Assembly: GCA_913774625.1 (NCBI GenBank)
Contig: CAJYHL010000017.1
Coordinates: 1-64,000, forward strand
Direction: 5' to 3'
Source: an uncultured Acidovorax sp.
Lineage (GTDB): Bacteria; Pseudomonadota; Gammaproteobacteria; Burkholderiales; Burkholderiaceae_C
Length of the DNA: 64,000 nucleotides
How positions within the stretch are numbered: position 1 is the first letter of the stretch; each line of letters opens with the position of its first letter. The notes beneath the pieces were generated by a model. That model was not told the DNA's origin and made no database searches. It saw nothing but the letters and a program-made list of their open reading frames with translations. Made by a program: the position numbers and the translations under genes. Below are positions 23,294 through 32,030 of this stretch, piece by piece.

Positions 23294-24849
23294 CGGGAAG
23301 TCTCCTTCGTTGTCGTGACGTTTTGCAGCAGGGTGGCGCGGACTTCTTTCTTCAGCACCTTGCCCACCTTGGAGCGGGGCAGGTCGGTCCACAGCTCCAC
23401 CTGCTTGGGGGCCTTCACGCTGCCGATGCGTGCCTTCACGAAGGTCTGCAGCCCGACCGCATCCGGCGCTGCGCCGGCCTGCGGCTGGACCACCGCCACC
23501 ACGCGTTCACCCCACTTTTCATCGGGCAGGCCGACCACCGCGCATTCGTGCACGTCGGGGTGCTGCAGCAGCGCCTGTTCCACCTCGACGGAATAGACGT
23601 TGAATCCACCGGTGATGATCATGTCCTTGGCGCGGTCCACGATGTAGAGGAAGCCGTCTGCATCGATGCGCCCGATGTCGCCCGTGCGGTGCCAGCCGTG
23701 CGACGACGCCTCGGCGGTGGCCTGCGGGTTCTTGTAGTAGCCCAACATGACCAGCGAGCTGCGCACCGCGATCTCGCCGGTCTCGCCGCGCGGCAGGGGG
23801 TGGCCTTGCGCATCCAGGGTGGCCACCTGCACCAGCGGGCCGGGCCTGCCGGCGCTGGCCAGCCGCTCGCGCGCGATGCTGCCGTCGGCATGGAAATGGT
23901 CCCTGGGCGCCATGGAGGAGATCATCATCGGCGCCTCGGTCTGGCCGAAAAGCTGCGCCATCACCGGGCCGATCCGCTGCAGGGCCTCTTCGAGCCGCGC
24001 CGGCGAGATGGGCGCGGCGCCGTACCAGAAGCACTGCAGCGAATCGAGCCGCGTGGTGGCCAGGGCTTCGTGCGCCAGCAGCATGTAGATCAGCGTCGGC
24101 GGCAGAAAGGTGTGCGTGACGCGGTGGCGTTCGATGAGCGCGAGGAATTCTCCCAGGTCGGGCCGCGGCATCACCACGATGCGCCCTCCCAGCGCCATGA
24201 TGGGAAAGCACAGCACGCCCGCGGCGTGGGTGAGCGGCGCCAGGGCCAGATAGACGGGGCGCCCTGCGAAGGGGTAGCCCATCAGCGTGAGCGCCGTCAT
24301 CGTCTCCAGGTTGCGGCCCGAGAGCATCACGCCCTTCGGTGCGCCGGTCGTGCCGCCGGTGCCGGCGATCATGGCCAGGTCGTCACGCGACGGCACTTCC
24401 AGCGGCGCGTCGTCCACGCCCTCCAGCCATGCCGGCAGGGAGCGCGCGAAGGGCAGTTCGCGGTCCAGGCAGATCCAGAGCTTCAGATGGGGCAACTGCG
24501 CGTGCATCTGCTCCGCCATGGCGGCGTAGGCGCTATGGAAGAAGAGGCACTCGCAGTCGAAGGCCTCCAGCACGTGTCGGTTCTCCGCAACCTCGTTGCG
24601 CGGATTGACCGGACACCAGACGGCGGCGGCACGCGCAATGCCGAACACGCAGGCGAAGGCCGTGGCGTCGTTGCCCGAGAGCACCGCCACCTTGGCCCCG
24701 GGCGCGATGCCCGAGTCCTGCAGCGCGCGGCCCACGCGGTGGCTCCAGGCCTGAACCCGGGCGTAGCTCCAGGTGTCCTCGCCCATCGCGAGGCAGGGCG
24801 CATCGGGGCCCAGCTGCGCCCCCTTGTCGAGATAGTCGGTCAACCGCAT
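23290..24849 (-). CDS. Acyl-CoA synthetase (AMP-forming)
   Basis: 519 residues of the ANL superfamily. The phosphate loop is AGTGGTTGAPKGVMLSG, followed by YGAAPISPARLEEAL, QLFGQTEAPMM and the hinge motif HRTGDIGRIDADGFLYIVDR, with the catalytic C-terminal lysine in RSKVGKVLKKEVR. It activates a carboxylic acid to its CoA thioester using ATP. Long-chain, cyclic or aromatic acids are all possible. Fourth gene of the operon, 44 bp after the saccharopine-dehydrogenase-like gene and overlapping the thiolase. It would be the entry step of the pathway. Confidence 0.9.
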   Translation of the reverse strand: MRLTDYLDKGAQLGPDAPCLAMGEDTWSYARVQAWSHRVGRALQDSGIAPGAKVAVLSGNDATAFACVFGIARAAAVWCPVNPRNEVAENRHVLEAFDCECLFFHSAYAAMAEQMHAQLPHLKLWICLDRELPFARSLPAWLEGVDDAPLEVPSRDDLAMIAGTGGTTGAPKGVMLSGRNLETMTALTLMGYPFAGRPVYLALAPLTHAAGVLCFPIMALGGRIVVMPRPDLGEFLALIERHRVTHTFLPPTLIYMLLAHEALATTRLDSLQCFWYGAAPISPARLEEALQRIGPVMAQLFGQTEAPMMISSMAPRDHFHADGSIARERLASAGRPGPLVQVATLDAQGHPLPRGETGEIAVRSSLVMLGYYKNPQATAEASSHGWHRTGDIGRIDADGFLYIVDRAKDMIITGGFNVYSVEVEQALLQHPDVHECAVVGLPDEKWGERVVAVVQPQAGAAPDAVGLQTFVKARIGSVKAPKQVELWTDLPRSKVGKVLKKEVRATLLQNVTTTKETSR

Positions 24850-24893
24850 GTTCGCTCCGCTGTGTCTGTCGCTGCCGTGGATCGCGCTGCGCG

Positions 24894-26039
24894 TCAGTTC
24901 TGCACGGTGAGCAGGGGCGGCTGCACCAGCCCGAAGGCGCGCAGTGCGCCCAGCAGCTCGTGGTGCCCGAATGCCTGGCAGCCCGAAGCGAATCCCGTGC
25001 GCCGGGGCTGCTGCTGCAGCAGCCAGGACGCGGCGAAGGCCTGCAGCAGCCCGGTCTGCTTGTAGTTGCAGTTGCCGTAGATGACGCAGTGCGCCCGCCC
25101 CAGCGGGCCGGAGGCATGCACCGAATCGACCGACTTGTTGATGCGCGGGTTCTCGCGCGGCGGCATGGTGTTCATCACGCCGGCCGCCGTCTGCGCCAGG
25201 GCCTTGTAGCGCTCCTCGTCGCTCATGTGTTTGGTGGATTCCAGCGCGGCCTCGACGATCCTGGGTACGCCCTGCATCAGCGGTTTGTTGAAGACGCCGC
25301 CCAGGACGCGGACGTTGGCCACGCGCGGGTCGCGCCGGAACCACACCGGATGCGAAGTGCCGCCCCAGGGCAGTGCCAGCGCCATCTCGTGCTGGCCGGG
25401 AATGGCGAGCTGGTAGAGGCCCGCGTCCGGTTGCCATTCCTTGTACTGGTTCTGCTCCAGATAGAAGGCCTTGGTGGTGGCGGCATTAACCAGAATGGTC
25501 TGCGTGGAGGCGATGGTGGGGCTGCCACCCCAGAAGACCGCGATGTCCAGCGTGTCGAGGCCCGGCGTCTCCAGCGCCAGCTGTGCCGCGATCTCCCCGG
25601 TGGTGTACATCTGCGCGAGGCCCGGCGACAGCAGCAGCCCTGCTTGGGCGAACCGGGTGCCGAACTGCTCGTCCAGGGTGATGAGCCAGTCCTGTTCGCC
25701 CGTGGTGTCCGTGTAGTGGCAGCCCGCGTTCAGGCAGGCCTGGACCACCTCGGGTCCGAACTTGGTGAAGGGCCCGACCATGTTGAGCACCACTTGGGCC
25801 CCGCTGAAGAGCGCCGTCAGGGCCTCCACGTCGTGCGGCACCTCCACGATGTCGTAGGTGGCGGTCTCGATGCCGGGCACGTGCGAACGCATCGCCGCTT
25901 CCAGCTTCTCGCGGCTGCGCCCCGCCGCGGTGAACGGAATGCCGTACTCGCGCAGGTATTCGCATGCGAGACGGCCGGTGTAGCCGCTGGCGCCATAGAC
26001 CACCACCGGGTGCTTGCTGGGTTGAATGTCTTTGCTCAT
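24894..26039 (-). CDS. Saccharopine dehydrogenase-like / trans-acting enoyl reductase-like protein
   Basis: 381 residues. The Rossmann start is VVVYGASGYTGRLACEYLRE; further motifs are VLNMVGPFTKFGPEVVQACL and CHYTDTTGEQDWL. This is the saccharopine-dehydrogenase-like NAD(P) fold that includes trans-acting enoyl reductases of lipid metabolism. The lysine-pathway enzyme is unlikely in this context. In an operon with an acyl-CoA synthetase, an SDR and a thiolase, reduction of a double bond or keto group of a lipid-like CoA ester is a reasonable guess. Spacers on both sides are 44 bp. Confidence 0.8.
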   Translation of the reverse strand: MSKDIQPSKHPVVVYGASGYTGRLACEYLREYGIPFTAAGRSREKLEAAMRSHVPGIETATYDIVEVPHDVEALTALFSGAQVVLNMVGPFTKFGPEVVQACLNAGCHYTDTTGEQDWLITLDEQFGTRFAQAGLLLSPGLAQMYTTGEIAAQLALETPGLDTLDIAVFWGGSPTIASTQTILVNAATTKAFYLEQNQYKEWQPDAGLYQLAIPGQHEMALALPWGGTSHPVWFRRDPRVANVRVLGGVFNKPLMQGVPRIVEAALESTKHMSDEERYKALAQTAAGVMNTMPPRENPRINKSVDSVHASGPLGRAHCVIYGNCNYKQTGLLQAFAASWLLQQQPRRTGFASGCQAFGHHELLGALRAFGLVQPPLLTVQN

Positions 26040-26083
26040 GAAGAAGACTCCTGTTGGGGATGGATGAAGGGGGAGGGCCCGGC

Positions 26084-26794
26084 TCAGAACCGGTAGCCCA
26101 GCGTGAGCGACACGACGTCGGGATCGGTGCGGACCTTGACCTTGCGCTGCACGGTGCCTACGCCCGGTGTGTCCGTGTCGATGGTGGCGGTGGTGCGGAT
26201 CCAGTAGCGGCTGTACGACAGGTCCACGAACCAGCGGCTGTCGAAGTTCCAGGTGGCTCCCAGCTTCACGATGGGCCCCAGGTTCGGCGAGAAGCTGGCC
26301 CGGCTGGCGGTGCCGCCGAAGGCCGTGTTGTAGGTGCCGTTCGGAGCGCCGTCCGTGAAGAAGGTGTAGTGCAGGCCTGCGCCGGCATGCAGCGTCAGGC
26401 GGCTGTCCGTATTCCACGAGTAGGTTCCCATCACGGCGGGGAACCAGGCACGCACCGTCCCGATGGTGCCCATGGACGAGGCGACGCCCGCACCCTGCAG
26501 GCTCAGCACCGGCGGCAGCCCGCCCTGGAAAGTGATCGACCACGGGCCTTCGATGCGGCGCTCGTACACCATGGCCAGGACCGTCTTGTCCTTCACGTCG
26601 GCCTGGATGCCGCCGGGGGTGGTGCCGGGAGGGCCCCACATGTTTCCGGAATCGACGTTGAACATCGCCCGCGCTGCGCCGAGCTGAATGGAGTTGGCGG
26701 CCGGCTCCGCATGCGCGGCGGCGGCGAGCGTGGCGCAGGCACCCAGCAAGGCCAGGGTGCGCAGCGGTGGCAGATGAGGGGAGGGGGAGGGCAT
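26084..26794 (-). CDS. OmpW-family outer membrane protein
   Basis: 236 residues. A signal peptide (LALLGACATLAAAAHAEP) is followed by a beta-barrel with alternating hydrophobic strands and the C-terminal aromatic ending SLTLGYRF, the signal for the BAM machinery. GIQADVKDKTVLAMVYERRI and NLGPIVKLGATWNFDSRWFV fit OmpW, an eight-stranded barrel with a hydrophobic channel used for non-polar molecules. Its place inside a catabolic operon, 14 bp after the SDR gene, suggests it brings the hydrophobic substrate through the outer membrane. Confidence 0.87.
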   Translation of the reverse strand: MPSPSPHLPPLRTLALLGACATLAAAAHAEPAANSIQLGAARAMFNVDSGNMWGPPGTTPGGIQADVKDKTVLAMVYERRIEGPWSITFQGGLPPVLSLQGAGVASSMGTIGTVRAWFPAVMGTYSWNTDSRLTLHAGAGLHYTFFTDGAPNGTYNTAFGGTASRASFSPNLGPIVKLGATWNFDSRWFVDLSYSRYWIRTTATIDTDTPGVGTVQRKVKVRTDPDVVSLTLGYRF

Positions 26795-26808
26795 GGCGGT
26801 CTCCGTCC

Positions 26809-27600
26809 TCACATACCCATGCCGCCATCGACCGGCAGGCCCGCGCCGGTGATGAAGCGCGACGCATCGCTGCACAGGAACAGCACCGCATCCGCCATGT
26901 CCCCCACCTCGCCGAGCCGGCCCAGTGGCGTTTGCGCGATGACCGCTCCGATCGCCGCGTCCATGGACGGAAAGAGGCCAGCGTCCACCACGTCGGCGGC
27001 GAGCTTCTGGCCCATGGCGGTGGGCACGAGGCCCGGATAGATGCAGTTCACCCGCACGCCGTAGCCGAGCTTGCCGGACTCCATGGCCGCCACGCGGGTC
27101 AGCCGGTCCACGGCCGATTTGGTCGCGGAATAGCCCGCGATGCCGGGAAAGGCGATGGTGGCCGCGACCGACGAGATGTTCACCACCGCGCCACCCTGGC
27201 CCGCGGCGCCGCCCGGGCGCATGGCGCGGAAGGCGTGCTTGATGCCCAGCGCGGTGCCCACCACGTTCACGTCCAGCATGCGGCGCAGATCGTCGGCCTG
27301 CGCATCCACCAGCGGCGAGGTGATCTCGATGCCCGCGTTGTTGACCAGCAGGTCGAAACCGCCCAGCGACCGCACGGTGGCGTCCACCGCAGCCTGCCAG
27401 CTCGCTTCGTCCGTGACATCCAGACGCACCCCGTGGGCGCCGGCCAGCGTGCCGGCGGTCTCGCGCGCCGCGTCTTCGAGAACGTCGCCGATCATCACCG
27501 CAGCGCCTGCGGCCGACAGCGTTTGCGCGATGGCCGCGCCTATGCCGCGCGCACCTCCCGTCACAAGGGCCTTGCGGCCCTGCAGAACCTGAGCAGTCAT
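26809..27600 (-). CDS. Short-chain dehydrogenase/reductase (SDR)
   Basis: 263 residues with all classical SDR motifs: cofactor loop TGGARGIGAAIAQTL, NNAGIEI, the catalytic Ser in NISSV, Tyr and Lys in YSATKSAVDR, and a C-terminal LPVDGGMGM. An acidic residue after the second strand (IGDVLED) suggests NAD rather than NADP. It oxidises or reduces an alcohol/ketone, in this context probably a hydroxyl of the operon's substrate. First gene of the operon, divergent from the TetR gene. GGAG lies 7 bases before ATG 27600, which decides that start against an upstream in-frame ATG. Confidence 0.92.
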   Translation of the reverse strand: MTAQVLQGRKALVTGGARGIGAAIAQTLSAAGAAVMIGDVLEDAARETAGTLAGAHGVRLDVTDEASWQAAVDATVRSLGGFDLLVNNAGIEITSPLVDAQADDLRRMLDVNVVGTALGIKHAFRAMRPGGAAGQGGAVVNISSVAATIAFPGIAGYSATKSAVDRLTRVAAMESGKLGYGVRVNCIYPGLVPTAMGQKLAADVVDAGLFPSMDAAIGAVIAQTPLGRLGEVGDMADAVLFLCSDASRFITGAGLPVDGGMGM

Positions 27601-27624
27601 CTTTGTCTCCGTTGATCTGGTTTT

Positions 27625-27707
27625 TTGGACACTTGTCAAGCAAGTGCGAAGCGGAGGTTATGGGCGGCCTTGACAGTCGTCAAGATAAAAATTGGACGAC
27701 TGTCAAG
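27625..27707. promoter_or_regulatory. Three TetR-type operators in the SDR-tetR divergent region
   Basis: TTGGACACTTGTCAAG (27625-27640), CTTGACAGTCGTCAAG (27669-27684) and TTGGACGACTGTCAAG (27692-27707). All share the form YTKGAC-N4-GTCAAG. Spacings are 44 and 23 bp, close to whole helical turns, so three dimers could bind on one face. The last two also form a 13-bp perfect inverted repeat with each other. Confidence 0.85.
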
Positions 27708-27736
27708 AAATTCGGGAAAGTCCTAGAATCAGTCGC

Positions 27737-28435
27737 ATGGCCTTCACTCCTCGCCCCAGGGACGACAAGTTCAACGAACGCCGCGCCGAACTGGGCGCGG
27801 CCACGCTGCAGACGCTGGCCACGCTGGGCTATGCGCGTACCAGCCTGCGTGAGATCGCCCAGAATTCGCCGTATTCGCACGGCGTCCTGCACTACTACTT
27901 CACCGACAAGGTGGACCTGATCCTGTGCAGCGTGCGCCAGTACAAGGCGGTCTGCGTGACGCGCTATGACCGCGTCACGGCTGAGGCCGGCAGCTACGGC
28001 GAACTGCTGGAACGCTTTTGCGACAAGATGGCTGAGACGTTGCGCGAGGAAACGGACATGCACCGGCTCTGGTACGACCTGCGCGCCCAGGCCATGTTCG
28101 AAACCTCCCTGCGCGAGGACGTCCACGCCATCGACCGGAGCCTGCAGGAAATGATCTGGCGCGTGCTGTCGCGCTTCGCCGAACTGGCGCAGTCGCCGGT
28201 GCGGGTCTCCAGCGACATGGCCTACGCCATGCTCGACGGCGTGTTCCAGCATGCATTGCAGAACTACGTGGCGGGTGACCGGGAGGCCCTGGGCGAGTTG
28301 CAACGCAGCGTGGCGCTGCTGGTGCGGCAGATCGTGGAAGAACCCGCCCTGGCTGCGGCTGCTGCGCGCGCCCCCCGCAGCCGGCCGGCGGCACGTTCCC
28401 GTTCCGGCAGCCCGAAGGCCGCCCGGACGGGGTGA
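27737..28435 (+). CDS. TetR-family regulator of the divergent catabolic operon
   Basis: 232 residues. The N-terminal helix-turn-helix reads ATLGYARTSLREIAQNSPYS and HGVLHYYFTDKVDLI, the typical TetR ending of helix 3 and start of helix 4. The ligand domain follows, with a basic, Arg/Ser/Ala-rich tail after residue 205 that is unusual. It starts 29 bp after the third operator. It probably represses itself and the five-gene operon and is released by the substrate or its CoA ester, as known for TetR repressors of acyl-CoA pathways. Confidence 0.9.
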   Translation: MAFTPRPRDDKFNERRAELGAATLQTLATLGYARTSLREIAQNSPYSHGVLHYYFTDKVDLILCSVRQYKAVCVTRYDRVTAEAGSYGELLERFCDKMAETLREETDMHRLWYDLRAQAMFETSLREDVHAIDRSLQEMIWRVLSRFAELAQSPVRVSSDMAYAMLDGVFQHALQNYVAGDREALGELQRSVALLVRQIVEEPALAAAAARAPRSRPAARSRSGSPKAARTG

Positions 28436-28534
28436 GGGCTTTGCCCTCGGTTCCGCCTGCTTGTTGGCGAAGGCCGGGAGCCGGCGCCTTTCTCGACCGT
28501 GTGGAAGGAATGCCCTTGCGGGCATGGCGTGAAA

Positions 28535-28552
28535 GCGTCATGACATTGACAT
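28535..28552 (+). promoter_or_regulatory. Possible Pho box upstream of the phytase-like lipoprotein
   Basis: GCGTCAT-GACA-TTGACAT has two 7-mers spaced by 4, each matching CTGTCAT at 5 of 7 positions. It lies 121 bp before the ATG. No convincing -10 follows. Confidence 0.3.
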
Positions 28553-28673
28553 AAGGGTGCTTTGCAATCGCCACGCCCCAGCGCATAGCCGGACGCTACG
28601 CCCGGCCCCGGCCCCGGCCGCTGGCTGCCTTCGGTTCTGCATCCCCTCCACCCCGCAGCTTTCCCCCCTCCCC

Positions 28674-30791
28674 ATGGCAAGACCCGCTTTCCTTTTCAAG
28701 CCCTCCCTCGTCGCGCTGGCCCTGGCCGGCGCGTTCGCCGCCGCCGGCTGCGGCGGCGGAGATTCCGGTGCTTCGTCGCCCGCTACTCCGCCAGCCACTG
28801 GCGGCGGTGCGGGCGCTACGGGCGGTTCGGGCGGCGGCTCGGGCGGTACTTCGGCTACCGTGCGCATGAGCGGCACCTTCCTCGACTCGGCCGTCGAAGG
28901 CCTGGCTTTCAGCACGCCCAGCGGTTCGGGCACCACCGATGCCAAGGGCCAGTTCAGCTGCGTGCAGGGCGAGACCGTGACCTTCGCCCTGGGCGGCGTG
29001 GTGCTGGGCAAGGCTGCGTGCGGCAGCGTCGTCACCCCGCTGGACCTGGCCGGCACGGCAGACAGCACCGACGCGCGCGTGGTCAACCGCCTGCAGCTGC
29101 TGCAGAGCCTGGACGAGGACGGCGACCCGTCCAACGGCATCCGCATCACGGCTGCCACCGTGCAGGCCCTGGCCGGCAAGTCCATCGACCTGGCGCAGGC
29201 CGGCGATGCCTTCGGCACGGCGCTGGCGGCATTGCTGCCGGCAGCCAACGACGGGCGCGGCCAGCCCTACAACCAGCGCGACACCGGCAGCACCGCCCGC
29301 CAGCTGGCGCGCGAGCATTTCGAGGACACCCTGGCCACGGCGCTGGCCAAGCCCGCCACCAGCACGGTGACCGACAGCGTGGCCGGCGCCGTGCAGTACA
29401 CCAAGTACCGCGTGCGGGCCGATGCCAGGTTCTTCGTTCCCTACGAAGGCGACAACGCGGCCGTCAAGCGCGACTTTCCGCAGGGCTTCTACCCGGCGGC
29501 CGGCTCGGGCCTGGCCTTCAAGGGCCGAGCCGCCGATGGCTCCCTGCAGTTCTACGGCGTGACCGACCGCGGCCCCAACGGCGACGGCCCCACCGCGCCC
29601 ACCCCGGCCGACACCACCAAGACCAGCGTCAGCAAGGTCTTCCCGGCGCCCAGCTTCACGCCGTCGCTGGGCCTCTTCAGCGTGGGCGCGAACGGGGCGG
29701 TGCTGCAGTCGCTCACCCCGCTGTCCGCCAGCGACACCGTGAAAATGAGCGGCCGCCCGCTGCAAAGCGGCGTGGGCGCCACCATGGAAACCCCGCTGAC
29801 CGACAGGCTGGTCTACGACGCCGCCCGTGCCGGCTTCGACGCCAACGGCATCGACCCCGAATCGGTGGTGGTGGACGAAGCGCGCAAGGCGCTCTGGATC
29901 TCCGACGAATACGGCCCCTTCATCGCCAAGGTGGATGCGGCCACCGGCCGCATCCTGAAGAAGTACCAGCCCGGCACGGGCGCGGCCGATCTGCCGCTGG
30001 TGCTTGCCAAGCGCCGCGCCAACCGTGGCATGGAAGGCCTGACGCTCGACAAGGACAGCGGAAAGCTGCACGGCTTCCTGCAAAGCCCCATCGACGACGG
30101 CAAGGCCACGCTGGCCGCCACCGGCAAGAGCGAGAAGGTGCAGAGCTACGCGCGCTTCCTGCGCTGGGTGATGTTCGATCTCGCCACGGAAACCAGCAAG
30201 CTCTACGCCCTGCCCGTGGATGCAGCGCTCTACAAGGAAGGCAAGACCGGCAACGCCAAGATGGGCGATCTGGCCTGGGTAGGCGGCAACCGCTTCCTGG
30301 CCGTGGAGCAGGGCGCAGGGCCCGACGGCAAGGTCTTCAACTGGCTGATGCTGATCGAGATTCCGTCGAACGCCACCGACATCACCGCCCTGGGCAGCGA
30401 CCTGGAGAAGAGCAGCATGAGCGGCAAGGCCGTCAACGGCGCCGACTATGCCGCCGTGGTGCCGCTGCGCAAGACGAAGCTGCTGGACCTGAACGCAGCC
30501 GGCTGGGTGGCCGAGAAGGCCGAGGGCCTGGCCGTGGTGGATGCCAACACCGTGGCGCTGACGAACGACAACGACTTCGGCCTGCGCTCCATCCTGGTCG
30601 ATGCGAACGGCAAGGAAGTGGACGGCAGCCTGGAAGACTGCACGGTGAACGTGCAGGGCCAGATCGTCTCCGGCTGCCCCGCCGGCGTGGCCGGTGCGCG
30701 CGTGGCGCCGGGCTCGGCCAGCGAGCGCCCGGTGCGCCTGTGGCTCATCAAGTTCCCGCAGGCGCTGGCCAGCTACAAGATGGCGCAGTAA
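28674..30791 (+). CDS. Lipoprotein with esterase-like phytase (phytase-like) domain
   Basis: 705 residues. The signal peptide ends in a lipobox at AAAGC (Cys about 24), followed by a Gly/Ser/Thr-rich linker to about 60. A small domain (70-200) precedes the phytase-like propeller, with LQFYGVTDRGPNGDGPTAPT, IDPESVVVDEARKALWISDE and ANRGMEGLTLDKDSGKLHGF. Family members are periplasmic or surface esterases/phytases; activity on phytate is unproven. ATG 28674 gives a proper lipoprotein signal; longer frames do not. It is monocistronic. A weak Pho box lies upstream. Confidence 0.8.
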   Translation: MARPAFLFKPSLVALALAGAFAAAGCGGGDSGASSPATPPATGGGAGATGGSGGGSGGTSATVRMSGTFLDSAVEGLAFSTPSGSGTTDAKGQFSCVQGETVTFALGGVVLGKAACGSVVTPLDLAGTADSTDARVVNRLQLLQSLDEDGDPSNGIRITAATVQALAGKSIDLAQAGDAFGTALAALLPAANDGRGQPYNQRDTGSTARQLAREHFEDTLATALAKPATSTVTDSVAGAVQYTKYRVRADARFFVPYEGDNAAVKRDFPQGFYPAAGSGLAFKGRAADGSLQFYGVTDRGPNGDGPTAPTPADTTKTSVSKVFPAPSFTPSLGLFSVGANGAVLQSLTPLSASDTVKMSGRPLQSGVGATMETPLTDRLVYDAARAGFDANGIDPESVVVDEARKALWISDEYGPFIAKVDAATGRILKKYQPGTGAADLPLVLAKRRANRGMEGLTLDKDSGKLHGFLQSPIDDGKATLAATGKSEKVQSYARFLRWVMFDLATETSKLYALPVDAALYKEGKTGNAKMGDLAWVGGNRFLAVEQGAGPDGKVFNWLMLIEIPSNATDITALGSDLEKSSMSGKAVNGADYAAVVPLRKTKLLDLNAAGWVAEKAEGLAVVDANTVALTNDNDFGLRSILVDANGKEVDGSLEDCTVNVQGQIVSGCPAGVAGARVAPGSASERPVRLWLIKFPQALASYKMAQ

Positions 30792-30898
30792 GCGCTGCGC
30801 TTGCCGGGCGCACTCTTTGCGCACTCTTCGCGCTCCCTCGTGCCCTGCCTTCCTCGCCCTGAAGGCGGGGCCTTTTCACATCGGAGGGCGATGGCGGG

Positions 30899-32005
30899 CT
30901 AGCGCCCGCGTGCCGCCGCCACCTCGCGTCCCAGCGCATCCACCGCCATGGCGTAATAGCTGGACCAGTTGTAGCGCGTGATGGCGTAGAAGTTCTCGGT
31001 GCCGATGACGTAGGTCGGCACGTCGCCGCCGTTCTGCAGCTCCACCAGCGCCAGCGGGCCGGTGTGCGTGGCGCCCGAGCCCAGCGGCTGGGCGCCCAGT
31101 TCGGCCATGCGTGCGGCGGTGAAGGTGGGCAGGATGTCGGGCGCCAGCAGCACCGGCAGCTGCAGCCGTTCGGCATCGAACTGCACGTCGAACCACACCG
31201 GCATGCCAGTCTTCCAGCCGTGGGCCTTGAAGTAGTTGGCCACCGAGCCGATGGCGTCGGCCGGGCTGTTCCAGAGGTCGATGCGGCCGTCGCCGTCGTA
31301 GTCCACCGCCCAGCGTACCCAGCTGGACGGCATGAACTGGCCCAGGCCCATGGCACCCGCGTAGCTGCCGCGCGGCGAGAACGGGTCGGTGCCGCTGCGG
31401 TCCATGAGGCTCAGGAACTGCTCCAGCTCGCCCTGGAAGAAGGCCCGGCGCTCGGCCGCGCGTGGGTGGGCGTCGGGGAAGTCGAAGGACAGCGTGGCGA
31501 GAGCGTCCATCACGCGGAAGCTGCCCATCTGCTGGCCGTAGATGGTCTCCACGCCGATGATGCCGACGATGACCTCGGCCGGCACGCCGTAATCGCGTTC
31601 GGCGCGGGCCAGGGTCTCGGCGTTGTCCTGCCAGAAGCGCAGGCCGGCACGGATGCGCACCGGCTCGACGAAGCGGCTGCGGTAGGCGCGCCAATTCTTG
31701 GCGGTCTTGCCGGCGGCGGGCGGCAGCATCAGCCGTGGCACCTGGGGCAGCAGCCTGGCGTTGCCGATGGCCTGGCGCACCCAGTCGCGGTCCAGGTGGC
31801 GGCGCGCGGCGATGTCGTCGGCCAGGGCCATCGCGTCGGACCGGTCTGCGTAGAGCACCGGGGCGGGCTGGGCTTTCGCGGCGGTGGCGTCCGCCCTTTT
31901 CTTTTTCTTCGGCGTGGATTGCGGATGGTTCTGTGCTGCAGCGCTGATGGAAATTGCGCAGGCAGCTATGAAAAGCGTAGCGTTTCGGGCGAAGTCGGCG
32001 ATCAT
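30899..32005 (-). CDS. Lytic murein transglycosylase (MltB family)
   Basis: 368 residues. A signal peptide (TLFIAACAISISAAAQ) is followed by a Lys-rich linker, then the SLT-type domain: IVGIIGVETIYGQQMGSFRV with catalytic Glu 153, TLSFDFPDAHPRAAERRAFF, and GAMGLGQFMPSSWVRWAVDY. The lipobox Cys is absent, so it is more like soluble Slt35/MltB. It cleaves peptidoglycan glycans to 1,6-anhydro ends. The hydrophobic core of the signal peptide is encoded by a copy of a dispersed repeat (31935-31970). It is the last gene of the MoxR-DUF58-TgpA row, 25 bp after TgpA. Confidence 0.92.
   Translation of the reverse strand: MIADFARNATLFIAACAISISAAAQNHPQSTPKKKKRADATAAKAQPAPVLYADRSDAMALADDIAARRHLDRDWVRQAIGNARLLPQVPRLMLPPAAGKTAKNWRAYRSRFVEPVRIRAGLRFWQDNAETLARAERDYGVPAEVIVGIIGVETIYGQQMGSFRVMDALATLSFDFPDAHPRAAERRAFFQGELEQFLSLMDRSGTDPFSPRGSYAGAMGLGQFMPSSWVRWAVDYDGDGRIDLWNSPADAIGSVANYFKAHGWKTGMPVWFDVQFDAERLQLPVLLAPDILPTFTAARMAELGAQPLGSGATHTGPLALVELQNGGDVPTYVIGTENFYAITRYNWSSYYAMAVDALGREVAAARGR
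31935..31970 (-). repeat. Dispersed repeat copy within the MltB signal-peptide region
   Basis: On the minus strand CATAGCTGC, 16 bp, AGCGCTGCAGC. The same two words with the same 16-bp gap occur at 43032-43067. Confidence 0.7.
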
Positions 32006-32030
32006 TGAGCGGGCAGTGGGCGCGGTTCGT

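Noticed and set aside
24894-26039. Lysine-pathway saccharopine dehydrogenase
   Set aside because: Only the Rossmann half is shared. The operon context (acyl-CoA synthetase, thiolase, OmpW) argues for a lipid-type reductase.
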